Assembly: GCA_030141605.1 (NCBI GenBank)
Contig: JAQGDQ010000118.1
Location: 248,001 to 312,000, forward strand
Direction: 5' to 3'
Source of the DNA: Tubiluchus corallicola
Lineage: Eukaryota > Priapulida > Priapulimorpha > Priapulimorphida > Tubiluchidae
Length of the DNA stretch: 64,000 nucleotides
Positions 24,301 through 64,000 of the stretch are shown one piece after another (positions within the stretch are counted from its first letter, which is position 1; each line of letters begins with the position of its first letter). A program made the position numbers and the translations under genes. A model generated the notes under the pieces. The model saw nothing but the letters and a program-made list of their open reading frames with translations, did not search any database and was not told where the DNA came from.

Positions 24301-26042
24301 ACTTACGATAACTGGCACAATAAAGGCCGAGTGGCCATTCTCACTGCTTATACATCTTAGTTTGGAATGTTAGACGTATAGAGCTAATGTTACTAGAGTT
24401 AGTACTAGTAGTGTACAGCCACATGTTGCTGGCAGATTAAACACAACTTCATAGTCAGACTAACAACAGCTGGAAACCATCACGCCAACTCGCAACAGAT
24501 TCCATAACAACTGTTACGGCCGACTCTAGCTTCAGTGTGCCAGTGGTAAAAATATAAACCTCCCGCAGATTACGTAACTATCATACCCCACGGCTAGTAT
24601 TGCACCACTGTAACTAAAACTCAAACTGATATAATCGATTGCATTTAACTACAAAAAACGAGACTGTCTTCTAAAAGCATTCTCCGTACGCAATTCTTGG
24701 GTGTGCCACCACAGTCAGTCAGAGTCACCCTATCAAATGAAAATTAGCTGTCACTCCCAAACACTCTACCGAATGAAAAGTGTGGTGGTACCAAAGTGGC
24801 ACTGATGTTCACAGATATTATTTCTAAAAACAGAAAGATCGTATATGCGGCTTTGTCGAATTAGCATCTACAGGTAGCCAAACGATTGTCTGTTTACAAT
24901 TCTGAAGATTCGGAAGCAACGTAATTAAAGTTTGAATGTTTATGGTCAAAGACTTTTAAATCATTTATTCAAACGAGGTAAGGACATGCTTTTTGTGTTC
25001 ATTAAAATAATATAGGATATAACGTCATGAAAAGTAAACAGCAGTAATAAACAACAGCCGTATTGATTTACCTATAAAATACTAAAAACAGTAAACACTA
25101 AAAAAGAAACAATTTAGTTCGAAAGGTGAGCAACAAACCTTAAAATGTTTCTTGAGAAAGTCAACAAACCTAACAAGAGAGATATGCTCAAAAACAAGCC
25201 TAAAATCCCTACCCCTCTTGAGACTATGTATTATCCGAAAGTTGCCAAATTCTAGTTTGACCTACCGCAGCAGTGAAATAAACTTGTGTGTCAATCAGTT
25301 TTTAAAACTCGAACAGCAGACAGCCATTTTAAATTTAATAAATTTAAAGTGAACCTGGCAGAGCCAAAAGGTACTCCATTTTTTATTTCTTCTATAAGTC
25401 TATGAATAGCAAAAAAACTGATTCCAGTATTCCAGACAGATATCCCGAACGCTTAATAACAACCAAAAAGTAGTGAAAGCGACCTCTAACAATATCTGCT
25501 TACAGCGTCGTTAAAAGCGCCCTTCAACGACCTGTCGTTTTGTACATTGTGCTCATAACAACCGTTATATTATAAGTGCCTCACACAATAAAGCTGGCTA
25601 TTGTGCGCCGTTTCAAAACTACGTTTTCCCGATACACCTACCCTTGCCACGAAAGTATATAAGCGCAACGATTTTCAATGGCACTCTCGGGGATTCTAGG
25701 GCAATCTTACAAGCACGTTACATTTGACGAATTTGCGTACTTTATGAATCTCACACAAGATCAGATACCTGTTATGTCTATCACTGTTTCGTGAAATATT
25801 TATATACAAGCCTATAGAATGAACAGTGACAATTACTTGTACAGACTCAGACTAAAATGTCATCAATTATTATGTAAGTTACACTAGATAATAACTCAAC
25901 ACTATAACTCTGCAATACTCTATACTCTTAACACTTGTAGGAAACTCTAAGCTAATGAACAGTGACGCTATGATGTTTACATAAACAAGTTCCAACAGTT
26001 CCTAGTTTTGCAGCTAGTAAAACTTAAACCTAAAATCAAATG

Positions 26043-26240
26043 AATTATTATTATTATTATACTTTTTATTTCAGCCCAAAAAGTCCCATGTACAAACATT
26101 TACATAATTACTTATAAAACTGACATCCAGAATTCACAATGTTAACAGCATACGTGTTATTTTAAAACAGCAGTCTATTTCTAAGGCTTTGTGCAGATTT
26201 TCTACGCAAATTAACAAATTGTGATAGAGTAGAATCATTA
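26043..26240 (-). mobile_element. LINE-like 3' end with TAA tail
   Basis: On the minus strand the segment ends TTTTTGGGCTGAAATAAAAA followed by GTATAATAATAATAAT. This is a polyadenylation-like word plus a trinucleotide tail, as at the 3' ends of CR1/L2-type LINEs or their SINE partners. No coding remnant was identified, so the 5' limit is arbitrary. Confidence 0.5.
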
Positions 26241-27428
26241 GAATTGATTTGATGGGCAGTTTTTTACAATTATTAATTTTCGCATACGTTCGTATGTTAT
26301 TTGTTTATTCATTTATTTCTTGTTATTTACAAATCTATTGCATTTAGTAAAAAATAATGCATATCAACAAACTGCGTAAGGAACAGCACTTTACATGTGA
26401 TCGCTGCTCAAGATTCAGCCACCGCGTGGTAACGATTGAACGTAATCGCATTTAAAATAGAATATCGAGCTAGTGTTTATTTCTAAAATCGTGTAGTATC
26501 ACCGTAATAAAAACAAACATTTCGTAGTAAGCAGTTAATATTCGATTTAAACGTGCTGGAGCAGCCGAGGTGATACTAATGATGCCAACCTAATTCTCTC
26601 GGCGCAGTTCGTTCCAAATCACGCATAGCCGGATAACCAGTACGAGTATTGTAACAGAAATTATCCTTTACACTCATGTAAACGCCGCGCACAGCAGCTA
26701 CAGTCTGTTCTAGGCTGTCAGTCAGCCCTATTGACTAGGATCAATGGCCATGTGCTGTTCACATACGGTAGTATGGTACCGGGTCATACATTCACTCTTA
26801 AGCTTTGCTGATAAGTAAAGCACGCGAAATATGTCATTTTATTAAACATAGATTCTACAACTGTACAGCATGCAATGCAGCATATGCAATGTTGACATCA
26901 CTGTGTATCACTTTTCAAAACACTTAATGAAGGGTCAGTTTCAGGATCTAGCATCAGGGTATACTGTCACAACTCATTTTTACGCAAGTGATCTGTCTAG
27001 CTTACCAACTCGGATGTAACAAACTTATTTAACGCTGAAATGAAACTCTAGTATTGATTTTTTAAACCAACTAGGATCTTTGGATTAAGTCCAATACAAT
27101 GACCACCAGACTATACAACCCCTTGTAATTTTAACAAGTTTTAATTAATTCAGCCTATTAGCTCGCCAACCAATTCAACATTTATCGTGTCGTTTGCTCA
27201 CACTAAAAAGTACCAATTACATTGATTTTACGCAATTAATTTAAAGTTTCAAAGATTCGTGGCTAATAAATTTAATTTATTTGCTATTAATTTCAAGTTT
27301 ATTCAATATCGAATGAACCATAATTATTAAACTTTTAAAAACTAACTTGGTTGAAAGAAATGACTTTTAATAATAAAAAGCAGCACATCCTTTCCAAAAA
27401 ATGAGAAAACTGAGCGATACCTCTAGAC

Positions 27429-28146
27429 CAGTGGTTCCCAACCGGGAGTACGGGTACCCCCTGGGGGTACGCAACAGCAATGCCAGGGGTACGCAGAAGG
27501 TGTGTCAGATCGACACATTTTTTTCTTTCTTTAGCCGGTGAAAAGGGTAAAATACACCAAGTTGCAGCATCGCGATATTCTTTCTACAGGTTAGGCAATA
27601 TTTCATAAACAATATCATTCCTGCGCAGTGCGCTAGACAATACTTTTACCCGCCCACGAAAAGCTTATATTTTGTTGCTTTGTTTGTGCTGTATTTGGCT
27701 TTCGAGGTGTTGGTTCCATTTGTGACAACATACAAATGTGAGCTAGGCTGTGCAATGCTACATTTGAAGACGAAGGCAAGAGACCGTTTGGATTTGAGGA
27801 GCGACATTCGAGTCGCAATATCAACAATTAAACCTGATATCAAAAAACTTGTTGATAATCATCAAGAACAGCGTGCGCATTAATTATGACTGCTGTGAAG
27901 ATCGCGTTTCCTTGTATTGATGTTTTCATATTCGAGAAAGTTGTTCAAATTACGTATTTCTTAATAATCAGTGATAAAATTCATGTTTTCAAAAAAAGTT
28001 GAAATAAAAAAATGTCGATAAAATTAATCGTTGTTTTCTGGAAACTGGTTTTTCAAACGATTTGTTGAAAAATATCAGGTGGGGGTACGCTGAAGATCAC
28101 CACATTTAGAAGGGGTACTTGGCAAGGAAAAGGTTGGGAACCACTG
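27429..28146 (+). mobile_element. hAT transposon deletion derivative, 718 bp
   Basis: Perfect 15-bp terminal inverted repeats, CAGTGGTTCCCAACC at the left and its complement at the right, are flanked by a perfect 8-bp target-site duplication, CTCTAGAC, at 27421-27428 and 28147-28154. GGGGGTACGC words sit inside both ends. The interior keeps only the 3' end of a transposase gene. The perfect repeats and target duplication suggest a fairly recent insertion into the AUTS2-like/intergenic stretch. Confidence 0.95.
27705..27883 (+). pseudogene. hAT transposase C-terminal fragment (ZBED5/FAM200-like)
   Basis: About 58 residues ending at a TAA stop (27881-27883), containing LVPFVTTYKCELGCAMLHLK, then ARDRLDLRSDIRVAIS and IKPDIKKLV. 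This matches the order of the hAT C-terminal dimerisation region of ZBED5/FAM200-type transposases: LPFxTTYLCExxFS, then LKTKxRxRLxxxxDLRVAL. The catalytic core and BED zinc finger are missing, so the fragment cannot encode an active enzyme. It is read in the same direction as the element's left-to-right orientation. Confidence 0.85.
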
Positions 28147-28154
28147 CTCTAGAC

Positions 28155-29524
28155 CAAATTCAGCAACCTCATCAGAAGCTAGAATGAATGCCTTGATTTT
28201 AACACAACCCGCGGGCAGTTTGTTCCAAGCAGAATGTTCATTGTACATAAGCTCTAACAAAATTCAAATTTAGAGAGAACTGGTAGGTGTCCCCATGATA
28301 CGCCTTATGTGTTAATAAGCGATGCACTATTTTCAAGACACGAGCCACAAATGAAGGAATTCAGCTTATGCAAGATTACGCAGCTTAACACATGATAGTA
28401 CAAAAGGTTACTTGCTAGCACAAGGCAAGCGTAAAGTCTTGTATTTCTTGAGTTGAAAAAATCCACCGGTTTATTCAATAATTATTTATAATTTTTTAGA
28501 GTTTGGTATGACTAAAGCTATATTAAAGACAGGCAGGTATCACTCGGTCTTAGCTATTCCGTATAAGACTCTATAACTAATTCCTTAGCGTATAACATAA
28601 ACTTCAAAAATGATAAAAGTTATGATTATATTATAACCACAACTTTTATTTGCCGACATGAAAAGCTTGAAAAGCTCAATAATTTCACTAAAACAACTGC
28701 ACTTCCACTAATCTGTAAAATGAGAAAAATTATGAATGCCGATTCAACTTCAACACCAGCATCAAGCAAAAGTTGGCCAACTTTATCGCATGCCCAAAGA
28801 AAGAGTAATCTTAACTATAAAAGACTAACATTTCGCACTTACAGTGCTTACGATCCTTTGCTTACGGTGTGAAATACATTAATCTTTTCTTCAGACGCAA
28901 TACTTATGAGGCAACAGCTAAAATCCTTCCAAAACACTGCTTTGTTTTTCTTTAAAACTACATATAGATTTCCTTAAAAAACATACAATGGCATTATTTT
29001 TAATGTCAAAAAACCCAAACAACAAGGTGGAAGTGGCTAAAAAGTTCAACAGTTACTTTTTAAATGAAATTTATAAATATTGTATTATGAACATGCATAA
29101 AATATCCTAGTTAAAAACATACTGAATTAATGATTGCCCAAACAAAAAAGTACATACATAATATACAAAAATACAAGTTTTCAAATAACAAGCTACTTTT
29201 CCGTTACAAAAAGTAATAATAAACTGACAATAGACAAATAAGGAACCTAGTTAAATCAACTAAAGTCTAAACTGTTGGATTTATAATTTATGGCATCATA
29301 AATCTATTTTGCGTCACCTTAAAGAACAATAGAGCTCCACAGTTTACGCTTGCAGCACTTTGCACCTTACCAGGGTCAACACCATACATACTGTACATAG
29401 TATTTATTTTCTTAAGGATAGGTGAAAGATGTAAGACATTTGAAATCGACGCAGCCTTCTCAAAATACGCAATTTTTAATAATGCAAAACCTTATCATTT
29501 AATTTACACAATCTTGAAAAGAGA

Positions 29525-29556
<32 letters not shown>

Positions 29557-30912
29557 GTAATAATAATAATAATAATGTTCAGTTTATACAGTCAGTTAAT
29601 AAAACAACTTTCATTAAAAGCTTCGGTAAATAAAATGTTAGACTGATAGACTAGGCCTACACTTAAAAAACAACCTGTTTTATAGATAGAGCCTACAGAA
29701 ATTCACTAATTATATTTTTACAAGGAAGCAGAATATGTAAAAAAATTAACAGGCTTGTAAAGAAGAAAGAGATGTAGTAAACGTATAACTTGGAGTTTGC
29801 AAACAAAGTTAAAGGAATTGAACTATTTTGCACATTAAGAAAAGGCTTAATAGCAAGCATATTCATTTATAGGCCCCAGTTATTTGTAGCTTTGGTCACA
29901 ATGTTGAAATTATTAAATAAACTTAGTCTTGTGGCAGTAGCCAGAAGCACAGATATGATCAGGAATGCTAGAAATGTTGGACTTTTTATTTTCTTGTCAG
30001 TTCTAGATGAAATACCTAATTGTTCACATAATAATAATGCTTATTAACTCGGATGTTATAATATGAAACTTATACTTAATTATAATAAACGAATTGGTGC
30101 ATTTAAGGAATTTTTACACACTTCATAATAGTTTTCTCAGTTAACAACAAAACATTCAAATCTATGAGTCTGACATAAACCTTAAAACTAAAAATACTTG
30201 TAAATGATACTAGATAGGCCTAACTACAAAATCATCAGAAATGAAGATTTTTATACTCGTTGAGCACAGTAGTGTGCATTCAAGTACAACTAAGAAGTGG
30301 ACCTGCATGTGTAATATGATGACTGATGACCATGATGTTTAGGCATAAAACTTTTCACACACTTTTTGGTGTAACATAATAAAAATTTGAGAGAAACCAA
30401 ATTAATAATTAGAAGTCTGAAAATGATTATGGAATAATGGACAAATGGATTATAATAACCAATTAACTTTGAAATACTCTGAACCTAGTTAACTTACCTA
30501 GTCTGAAATGACTTATTCTAATAATACATATTGCATTGAACTAAACAGTGTTACAAACAGAAATCAGGTTCATTTTGCATACTAGTCACTAATTTTTAAA
30601 TAAAATTAGCATACTATTCACTAATATTACTATTAAGATAAATGCTTTAATGCTCATCAGTTTTAAATGTATAAACTAAAGACGAAAATTTATTACACAA
30701 CGGTTCTAATATTTTATGCGCACTGACAACCATCGCAAATACTACACGTTCACACAATGAATGAAGCTGTAGTGAAAGCAAACTTGAGCAGCAAGTAATT
30801 GCTGCCGCTTTGTTTGTGCAAAAATTTATGAATAAGAACAGCGTTCATAACAAGGAGGTCAAGATTTTCAGGCTTTACTAACATATGAAAACAATTAATA
30901 AACGTATACTAC
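28155..30912. other. Non-coding stretch with TAA microsatellite
   Basis: AT-rich, probably within the AUTS2-like intron. It contains a TAA repeat at 29529-29576. A frame at 28075-28260 includes YNEHSAWNKLPAG, faintly like a LINE WNKLP motif, but it overlaps the hAT end and is not supported. Confidence 0.5.
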
Positions 30913-31206
30913 CTTACAGTCCTCGTATGTCTTGAAACTAACAATTGCAAAACCATCAATTATATCCTCCTCCCATTCTGGCGTACCACCACTTTTTTTC
31001 TTCTTTTTAGGCCGAGGTCGGGGAGGTTTAGGGCTTATACGAGGTGGTGAATCATCCTCAGATTTATCCGTACCCTTATTGGAGCTCTCCCGACTAACCG
31101 GAGACAACACTATCGGAGACTTTTGCTGACCCTGCATTTTCTGTGCTCTCTCCTTGCGTTTGCTTTTCTGTTGTTGAGAATTTCGAGAGTCTTCGTCGGC
31201 TTCCAT
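30913..31206 (-). CDS. AUTS2/fibrosin-family protein, first coding exon
   Basis: 98 codons from ATG at 31204-31206. An in-frame TAG lies upstream at 31225-31227, so this ATG is the first usable one; the open frame in between starts only with GTG. The N-terminus is very basic and Ser/Pro-rich (KSKRKERAQK; PPRPRPKKKKK), followed by EWEEDIIDGFAIVSFKTYED near the exon end. AUTS2, FBRSL1 and FBRS share a basic N-terminus, an EEDIIDGFA-like motif and then the first splice site. AUTS2 family members are nuclear and join variant Polycomb (PRC1) complexes. The donor is AAG|GTAGTA at 30912; an alternative GACT|GTAAGG lies seven bases earlier in the transcript and is a good consensus, so the last two codons are uncertain. 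The rest of the gene should lie at lower coordinates. Confidence 0.85.
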
Positions 31207-31720
31207 AGAAATAACATCCACACACTACACTACTCAACAATAAAGTATATATCCCCGTATGCAGAATATATCCACAATATTTTTTACAAAATATCACTTC
31301 TGAACACTAAATAAATATCCAATAAAAAACCATTAAATGCTGAAGTAAAAAATCCATTATTGTTCAAATGGCGGAGAGCACCGAAGCACTCAAGCAGCTC
31401 TTCTTCCTCCGCGGTCGACCGGTTGTAATACATAGATCGTTAACTTTTTTCATCTGTCTTAAACGTTGATTCACTTTATAAGTGAAATGATGTTAAAAAC
31501 TGGCATTGGAAAAGCACAGTAACAAGTCCGTATTTTGAGAATATTGCCCTTCGTCGGATTTTAAAACGAATGTTGGCATCTGGCGAAACGATATTGAGAA
31601 CACGTGGAGCTACTTTCGTCTACTGTATTAACGCTGTACAGTATACACTGACTGAGCTCAGTCAAAAGATTGAGTTGATTGGATTTCTTGAGAGTACAGA
31701 TTCGACGAAATTTCTTTGAA
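31207..31720 (-). promoter_or_regulatory. Probable 5' UTR and promoter region of the AUTS2-like gene
   Basis: The stretch directly upstream of the AUTS2-like start codon is non-coding. It contains a YY1-like word, CAAATGGCGGA, at 31365-31375 (read on the plus strand), about 160 bp upstream of the ATG. A short CpG-bearing patch with CCGCGGTCGACCGG follows around 31410-31428. YY1 sites often sit near transcription starts of housekeeping and chromatin genes. No TATA box was identified with confidence. The promoter call is inference from position. Confidence 0.4.
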
Positions 31721-31924
31721 AAGAAAATGTTCTTTAACTTCCACCCAAATTTTTATCATAAAGAAAAGTTGTTCAAAACATGAAAACTAATCTTTCTTAA
31801 AAAATCTCCAACAGGCGCTAGAGTCGGCAAAGATAATAATTAATTTTATAACTGTTTGTTGCTGTTACATCTTCTTATGTTTAGTAGTAGTATACCAAAT
31901 AATTAAAAAAATGTCTGTTTGATT

Positions 31925-32160
31925 GGTTGGTGGTCTGTTTGTTTGTATGCTTGTTTGTTTGTCTGTCTAATTGGTTGGGTAGTTGGTTGGCTGACTGGTT
32001 GGTTGGTTAGTTGATTGGTTGGGTGGTTGGTTGTTTAGCTGGCTGATATTTTGGACGGTTGGTTTTGGTTAGTCAGGCGTTTGGTTGGTTGTTTGGATAG
32101 TTGATCAATTAGTTGGCCGTCTGGTTGGATGTTTGTTTTGTTGACTGGTTAGTTGCTTTT
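31925..32160 (+). repeat. Degenerate TTGG/TTTG tetranucleotide repeat
   Basis: About 230 bp of imperfect TTGG and TTTG units (GGTTGGTTGG, GTTTGTTTGT) with interruptions of 1-4 bases. Strongly G/T on the plus strand. Confidence 0.9.
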
Positions 32161-32929
32161 TCAGGCTTGTTCGTTTGAATGACTAGTTGAAAGTAAATTA
32201 TTGTTTTACTTGTCATTTGTTTGTTATTTCATTCACTTAAATATTATCGCTAATGCATCTGAAAAATCATAAAAAAATATTCATATTGTCATACATAACG
32301 ATTATTTCGTGCTTACGACTGCTTTGTTGTTAATAGCTTTTTCAGCGATTATGTATGAAAGTCATTTGAAGTTGCACTTGGGAATGCTTTGCAATTCTCG
32401 TCAGGATGAGCATGGTAACACGATACACAAGATAAGGTTCGATACGCATCATCTCCTTATCGACACTCGGTTTAGATGTACTTCTGACAAGTTGGTTCTG
32501 AGTGAAAACGACTTCAATGCCTGTAAGGGAGTCGGATAATTATTGACGCTAGGTTGCATTTTGGCGCCATCTTTGGGTAACGAAAGGAGAAGTAAAATTC
32601 TGAAATACTTTCGATAAAATTCATTTTTTTAAACATTATCTTTATGTATAATGTAACATGTCTATTAATATGACGATTTTTTTCTGCTGAATGCTCTTTT
32701 TCTGATATTTGTGCACAAATTAAGAAGGCATCTGTTCTTGGTTATGCAAAAACAAATTGCATTGTTAGTTTGTTAGAGTATTTTTAAAGTTTTAACAAGA
32801 AGAAATTTGTTATTTAGTTTTCATAGAAAAAACAGATGTGAAATGTATTTATAAGCATAACTTTTGACGTATGTGAATTTTATCGGAGCGTAGGACCTGA
32901 GCAAACTTCTCATTCAGAACACTTCTTCT

Positions 32930-33437
32930 TCAAAATCTCATTCCACCTATTGTAGCCATTGAAGTATCAACATTTGTCAAAGCATTCCACCCACTTCTAT
33001 CTGCAGCCAACTGCGCAAGTTCTTCTACTCCTAAAGATAGATTTGGTTGAAGTTGTTGAACATCTTTATTTACCTTAGCTATGCATCTTTATTTACCTTA
33101 GCTATGCAAATTTACCAGATGATTTTTTGCAAAGTTTTAAGACTTCCTTTAAGGCGATTCTTACTGGTGCTTCATTTGGTAATCTTAGAAGATGTCCTAG
33201 CCATCTTAATCTTCGGATCTTGACTTTTGCACTCCAATAAATTTCTTCTGTTCTGGTGTATAACTCTTCATTTTGATTACGTATCTTTAAAACTTTTCTA
33301 AGAACACCGCTTACATGTGTAAAAAATAAAAAACTTAACCGCTGTGCACTAGCGTCATCTGTTGACAACGTTTGCAAATAAAGCAGTTTACGTTTTTCAG
33401 GTTTTTGTTCTGTTGTCCTACGCTTCAACTTGTGCAA
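32930..33437 (-). mobile_element. LINE C-terminal relic
   Basis: Minus-strand remains of a non-LTR retrotransposon C-terminus. The order is RNEELYxxT-like (QNEELYTRTEEIYW), IRRLRWLGHLLRLP, ALKEVLK and then LAADRSGWNAL, before a TGA at 32930. Many LINE proteins end with the same order, (R)RRLRWLGHVxRM followed by xxLAxDRxxWRxL. A stop after SSGKFA and a 24-bp tandem duplication at about 33061-33109 break the frame. Clade (RTE or Jockey-like) is uncertain. Confidence 0.75.
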
Positions 33438-33999
33438 CTTCTAGGTGTAGTTAAGAACACCATTCAACGCTACCATTAATACTTGCATTACGGATATGTT
33501 TTTTAATCAGAAACCGTTTATTTTTCCTTTTTGTTAATTTATGACGGTTTGCGGCAAATATATAATGATGTAATGATGTAGTAGTCTGTGCGTCAAACTT
33601 ATATAATATGCATATAAAAAGCTCAGTATTTGTTACTTTCTTAATCGTCTTTTGCTTCTTTTACTAAATAAAATCGAAAAAAGTAAAAGTAAATCGAAGT
33701 AAAAAACTACAGTACAATTCAAAACATTATTTTTGTTTCGCTAATATTTATTTTATTAAAGACCGCTGAATTGCCGTCACTATCGCATTTTAAGATGAAG
33801 TTAAGTCTTTAAGCACCAAATGAAATTAGAAACTTTTAATATAAGTTTTGAAATTCAAGAAAAAAGAATGTGATTAAAAGTGAAGTCTCCATAATATTGC
33901 ATTGATCTTTTTTACACCCTTTATAGCTGCAAATTCGCATCAGTTGCTTCATTTTCGATTTTTCTCCTTTGCCGTCACTTTTACACCGCGAAAATTTGT

Positions 34000-34215
34000 C
34001 TTATTGTTTCTTTTAGCTTCTACAACTTTGGTTTTTTGCCTCTTTGGGCTTCATGCAACCTTGGCATGTTGTTTCTGTTGGTTTCATATAACCTTGGCCT
34101 GTTGGCTTCCTGCAAAATTGACCTATTGCCTACTGTTAGCTTCATGGAATCTTGGCCTATTAGTTTCTGTTGGCTTCATGCAACTTTGAACTTTTGGTTT
34201 CTGTTAGTTTTAAAA
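34000..34215 (+). repeat. Minisatellite of about 37 bp
   Basis: Five to six diverged units of the form TTTCTGTTGGCTTCATGCAA followed by CCTTGGCCTATTG. The overlapping frames on this strand are repeat-derived. Confidence 0.8.
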
Positions 34216-36279
34216 TTCGATATTTCAAACTTCATGGAGCACAGGAACTTTATTTATTATTTTACATTCTTGTTTTATGTTTTTTTATTTTAAAAGTTGC
34301 AACATTTAAAATTTCACTTTACATTCAGTCTGACTTGCTTAAAGTAAAAAAATTACCAAAATAAACAGCATAAAAATGCGACAAATCAGCGATTGCTGTT
34401 GACATCAAATTATAACATTAAATCATTTATTTTCATCCATATAATGTAGAAGTAATTTCTTCTTCGTCTGTTATTATAATGACAGTTTGACAATAAGTAT
34501 AATACACGTACAAACAAGTAAACAATAAATAATAACGCACGCTAGCTGTATTTTACATACGCATTATAATTATAACACACACGAATGGAAATTTATTTTA
34601 CGCAAGTACTGACATTGCACATATATGTTCTAGTATGCAGGCAACTAGACAATAAGACATCCTTTTTGAACTAATGATAAGAAGCAGATTAATTTATAAC
34701 ACAAGGTGAGTACAGACAGAACTTTAACAATCATTTTTTTATAATTTGTCAAGTGAGCCAAAGCTATTGGTAGAAGTTGATATAATGGACAGCGGGACAG
34801 GAGAGGTTTAATCCAATGAGTACATGGTAAAAATGTGGGTATAATAGAAAAATGTAGCTTTACCATCTGCTACTAAGTTAAATAGTGCCATATAATCTGA
34901 AAAATTGTCAGAAGAACTTAATGCAAGACCAACGGATAAGGTTAGGTTACGCTATGTACCACAAAGACTTCAAAAATAATTCTAAGCTGCAAAAGGATGT
35001 ACAGAAATGAAAAAATATTGTTGCGCTGCATTAAGAAAATGCACCAGAGGCCCCTAATATTTCCACAATTTTAACAACCAGCTGAATTTTGAACAAAATT
35101 TCAATTAAATGCATATGAAAAGCATATGGAAATGCATATATGAAATGCATTTGGCTTTATCACTTAATATCTTGCAGATAATCAAATGCAGTTTGAATTT
35201 TATTTTTTTCTACTCGACCGTACCATATAATTAGTTGAGATCTGTTTAATTACAATTTGTCAACATCTATGCTGAGGTATAAATTTAAGTTGTAAAACTA
35301 TATCAATCTCTTTGCATACTGGATTAACTCAAAATTATTTATATTAATTTCTTGCAAAGCAACATATTATAATTACTATTTTTATACATTAACCTTTTAA
35401 TAATTACAACTTATATTAATTGATATTTAATAGTATTATATATACATAACAATAACTAACATCCACACACATTAAATTATAGGTGACAGCAAACTTTTAT
35501 ACACACATTATTATATTTAAAGCATCTTTACTACTGGCATTAAATTTTACACTGCTGTTTTGATAAGAATAGTAAGATAATCTGGAACTTGTCTATAGTA
35601 CAGTAGCAAAGAGCCAGTAACAAATGATTGTTAACGCAATATCTTTGGTACATCATTTACTACCTACACAAAGTAAATAATAATTGTTATTTACACTGAG
35701 TTATTTACAAATCATAAGTCGTCGTTCATTGTAGGCCTAATACATTAGCTCAACACCGGTAACATGTACTTAAATTTTTATTAACTTTTTGCAGAAATGT
35801 ACCTGTTACTTTGCAACAATTATTATTTTTGTCACAGTTCTGTTTTAAATAAACTCTCAAAATTAACAACAGACAAAAATGACAAAAGAATGTTCAACAG
35901 CAATAATTACTGATCGTGATCTACCATGAATGTTCTTTCTACTGTACCACAGTGTACGGCAGGCACACAAATATTTCTACAAAGTTAGAGATAGGTACAT
36001 TATGTAAGTGGACACTAATTTACTCATATTGTGTAACGGACAATCCTAAAGTTTTGAAGTGCCTAGTTGGTTGAGAAAAAACGAGCGTTACAAAGTTTGC
36101 ACAACTGTAGTATCACTACAAAGTATTTCAATATCTTTAAGCTTGTAGAGTAATACTTTTTTGTTAAATGAGTACTGCCATTACGGAGTATTTGAACATC
36201 TTTAAACATGTAGAGTAATGATGAATACATCAGACTAGAGTGCTTGATCACATTAGGATTTTGGTAATCTCAATAATGA
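34216..36279. other. Tbx2/3 3' flank, likely including its 3' UTR
   Basis: AT-rich stretch downstream of the Tbx2/3 stop. A minus-strand AATAAA-type word lies near 35777-35782 and could end the transcript, but many such words are expected in DNA this AT-rich. No coding sequence seen. Confidence 0.4.
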
Positions 36280-63916
<27,637 letters not shown>

Positions 63917-64000
63917 CGAGATAACAGCCATCTTCAAATCAAACTAAAATTAAGTATTCGAGATAACAGCCATCTTCAAAGCAAGCTAGAATTAAGTAAA
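63917..64000. repeat. 42-bp tandem duplication at window edge
   Basis: Two copies beginning CGAGATAACAGCCATCTTCA, at 63917 and 63959. It may continue beyond the window. Confidence 0.9.

Noticed and set aside
28075-28260. WNKLP motif as a LINE relic next to the hAT element
   Set aside because: A single short motif without the surrounding family order; part of the frame is hAT terminal sequence.

Overview
This window is AT-rich metazoan nuclear DNA. It has split genes with consensus GT..AG introns of several kilobases, many microsatellites and minisatellites, decayed retrotransposon 3' ends and hAT DNA-transposon derivatives. There is no operon structure. The word TAGGCCTA and its cores recur often, which I associate from memory with invertebrate deuterostomes (tunicates, echinoderms, hemichordates). 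The gene families also fit an invertebrate. The phylum is inference; the sequence alone does not fix it.

Two genes are recognisable with confidence, both on the minus strand and in tandem. The right half (36.3-61.5 kb) holds six 3' exons of a T-box gene of the Tbx2/Tbx3 subfamily. They include most of the T-box DNA-binding domain and the whole C-terminal region to the stop codon. Every exon junction is phase-consistent. The N-terminus and the first T-box segment are not visible and probably lie beyond position 64000. The introns are large (up to about 9.3 kb) and contain several GC-richer stretches with homeodomain-like, E-box-like or T-box-like words that are candidate enhancers. About 5 kb downstream (30.9-31.2 kb) lies the first coding exon of an AUTS2/fibrosin-family (Polycomb-associated) gene, with a basic N-terminus and the family motif EEDIIDGFA. 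A second clean exon (6.3-6.5 kb, 67 codons, phase 0/0) sits on the same strand. It may be the next exon of the AUTS2-like gene, across an intron of about 24 kb, or an exon of another gene such as a Rab effector.

The rest is non-coding as far as I can see. From left to right it holds: a TCATA satellite; two inverted minisatellite arrays built on GGTAC-type units (2.4-2.8 and 4.3-4.5 kb); a non-autonomous hAT element (10.46-10.98 kb); LINE 3' fragments (11.2, 23.8, 26.0, 33.0, 47.2 and 56.7 kb); a tandem 234-bp duplication (15.9-16.3 kb); a CCACAC minisatellite (17.5-18.06 kb); a GC-rich island of alien composition (18.5-19.0 kb); a second hAT relic with perfect 15-bp inverted repeats, an 8-bp target duplication and a transposase C-terminal fragment (27.43-28.15 kb); TTGG and 37-bp repeats (31.9-34.2 kb); a duplicated repeat pair (42.6 and 45.8 kb); and a GT microsatellite flanked by ACTGACACAAGAGGC minisatellites (50.2-51.2 kb).

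The two sure genes are a developmental transcription factor and a chromatin regulator. Their close tandem linkage is a synteny observation worth testing; nothing in the sequence shows that they act together. I found no rRNA, convincing tRNA, CRISPR array or bacterial-type gene.
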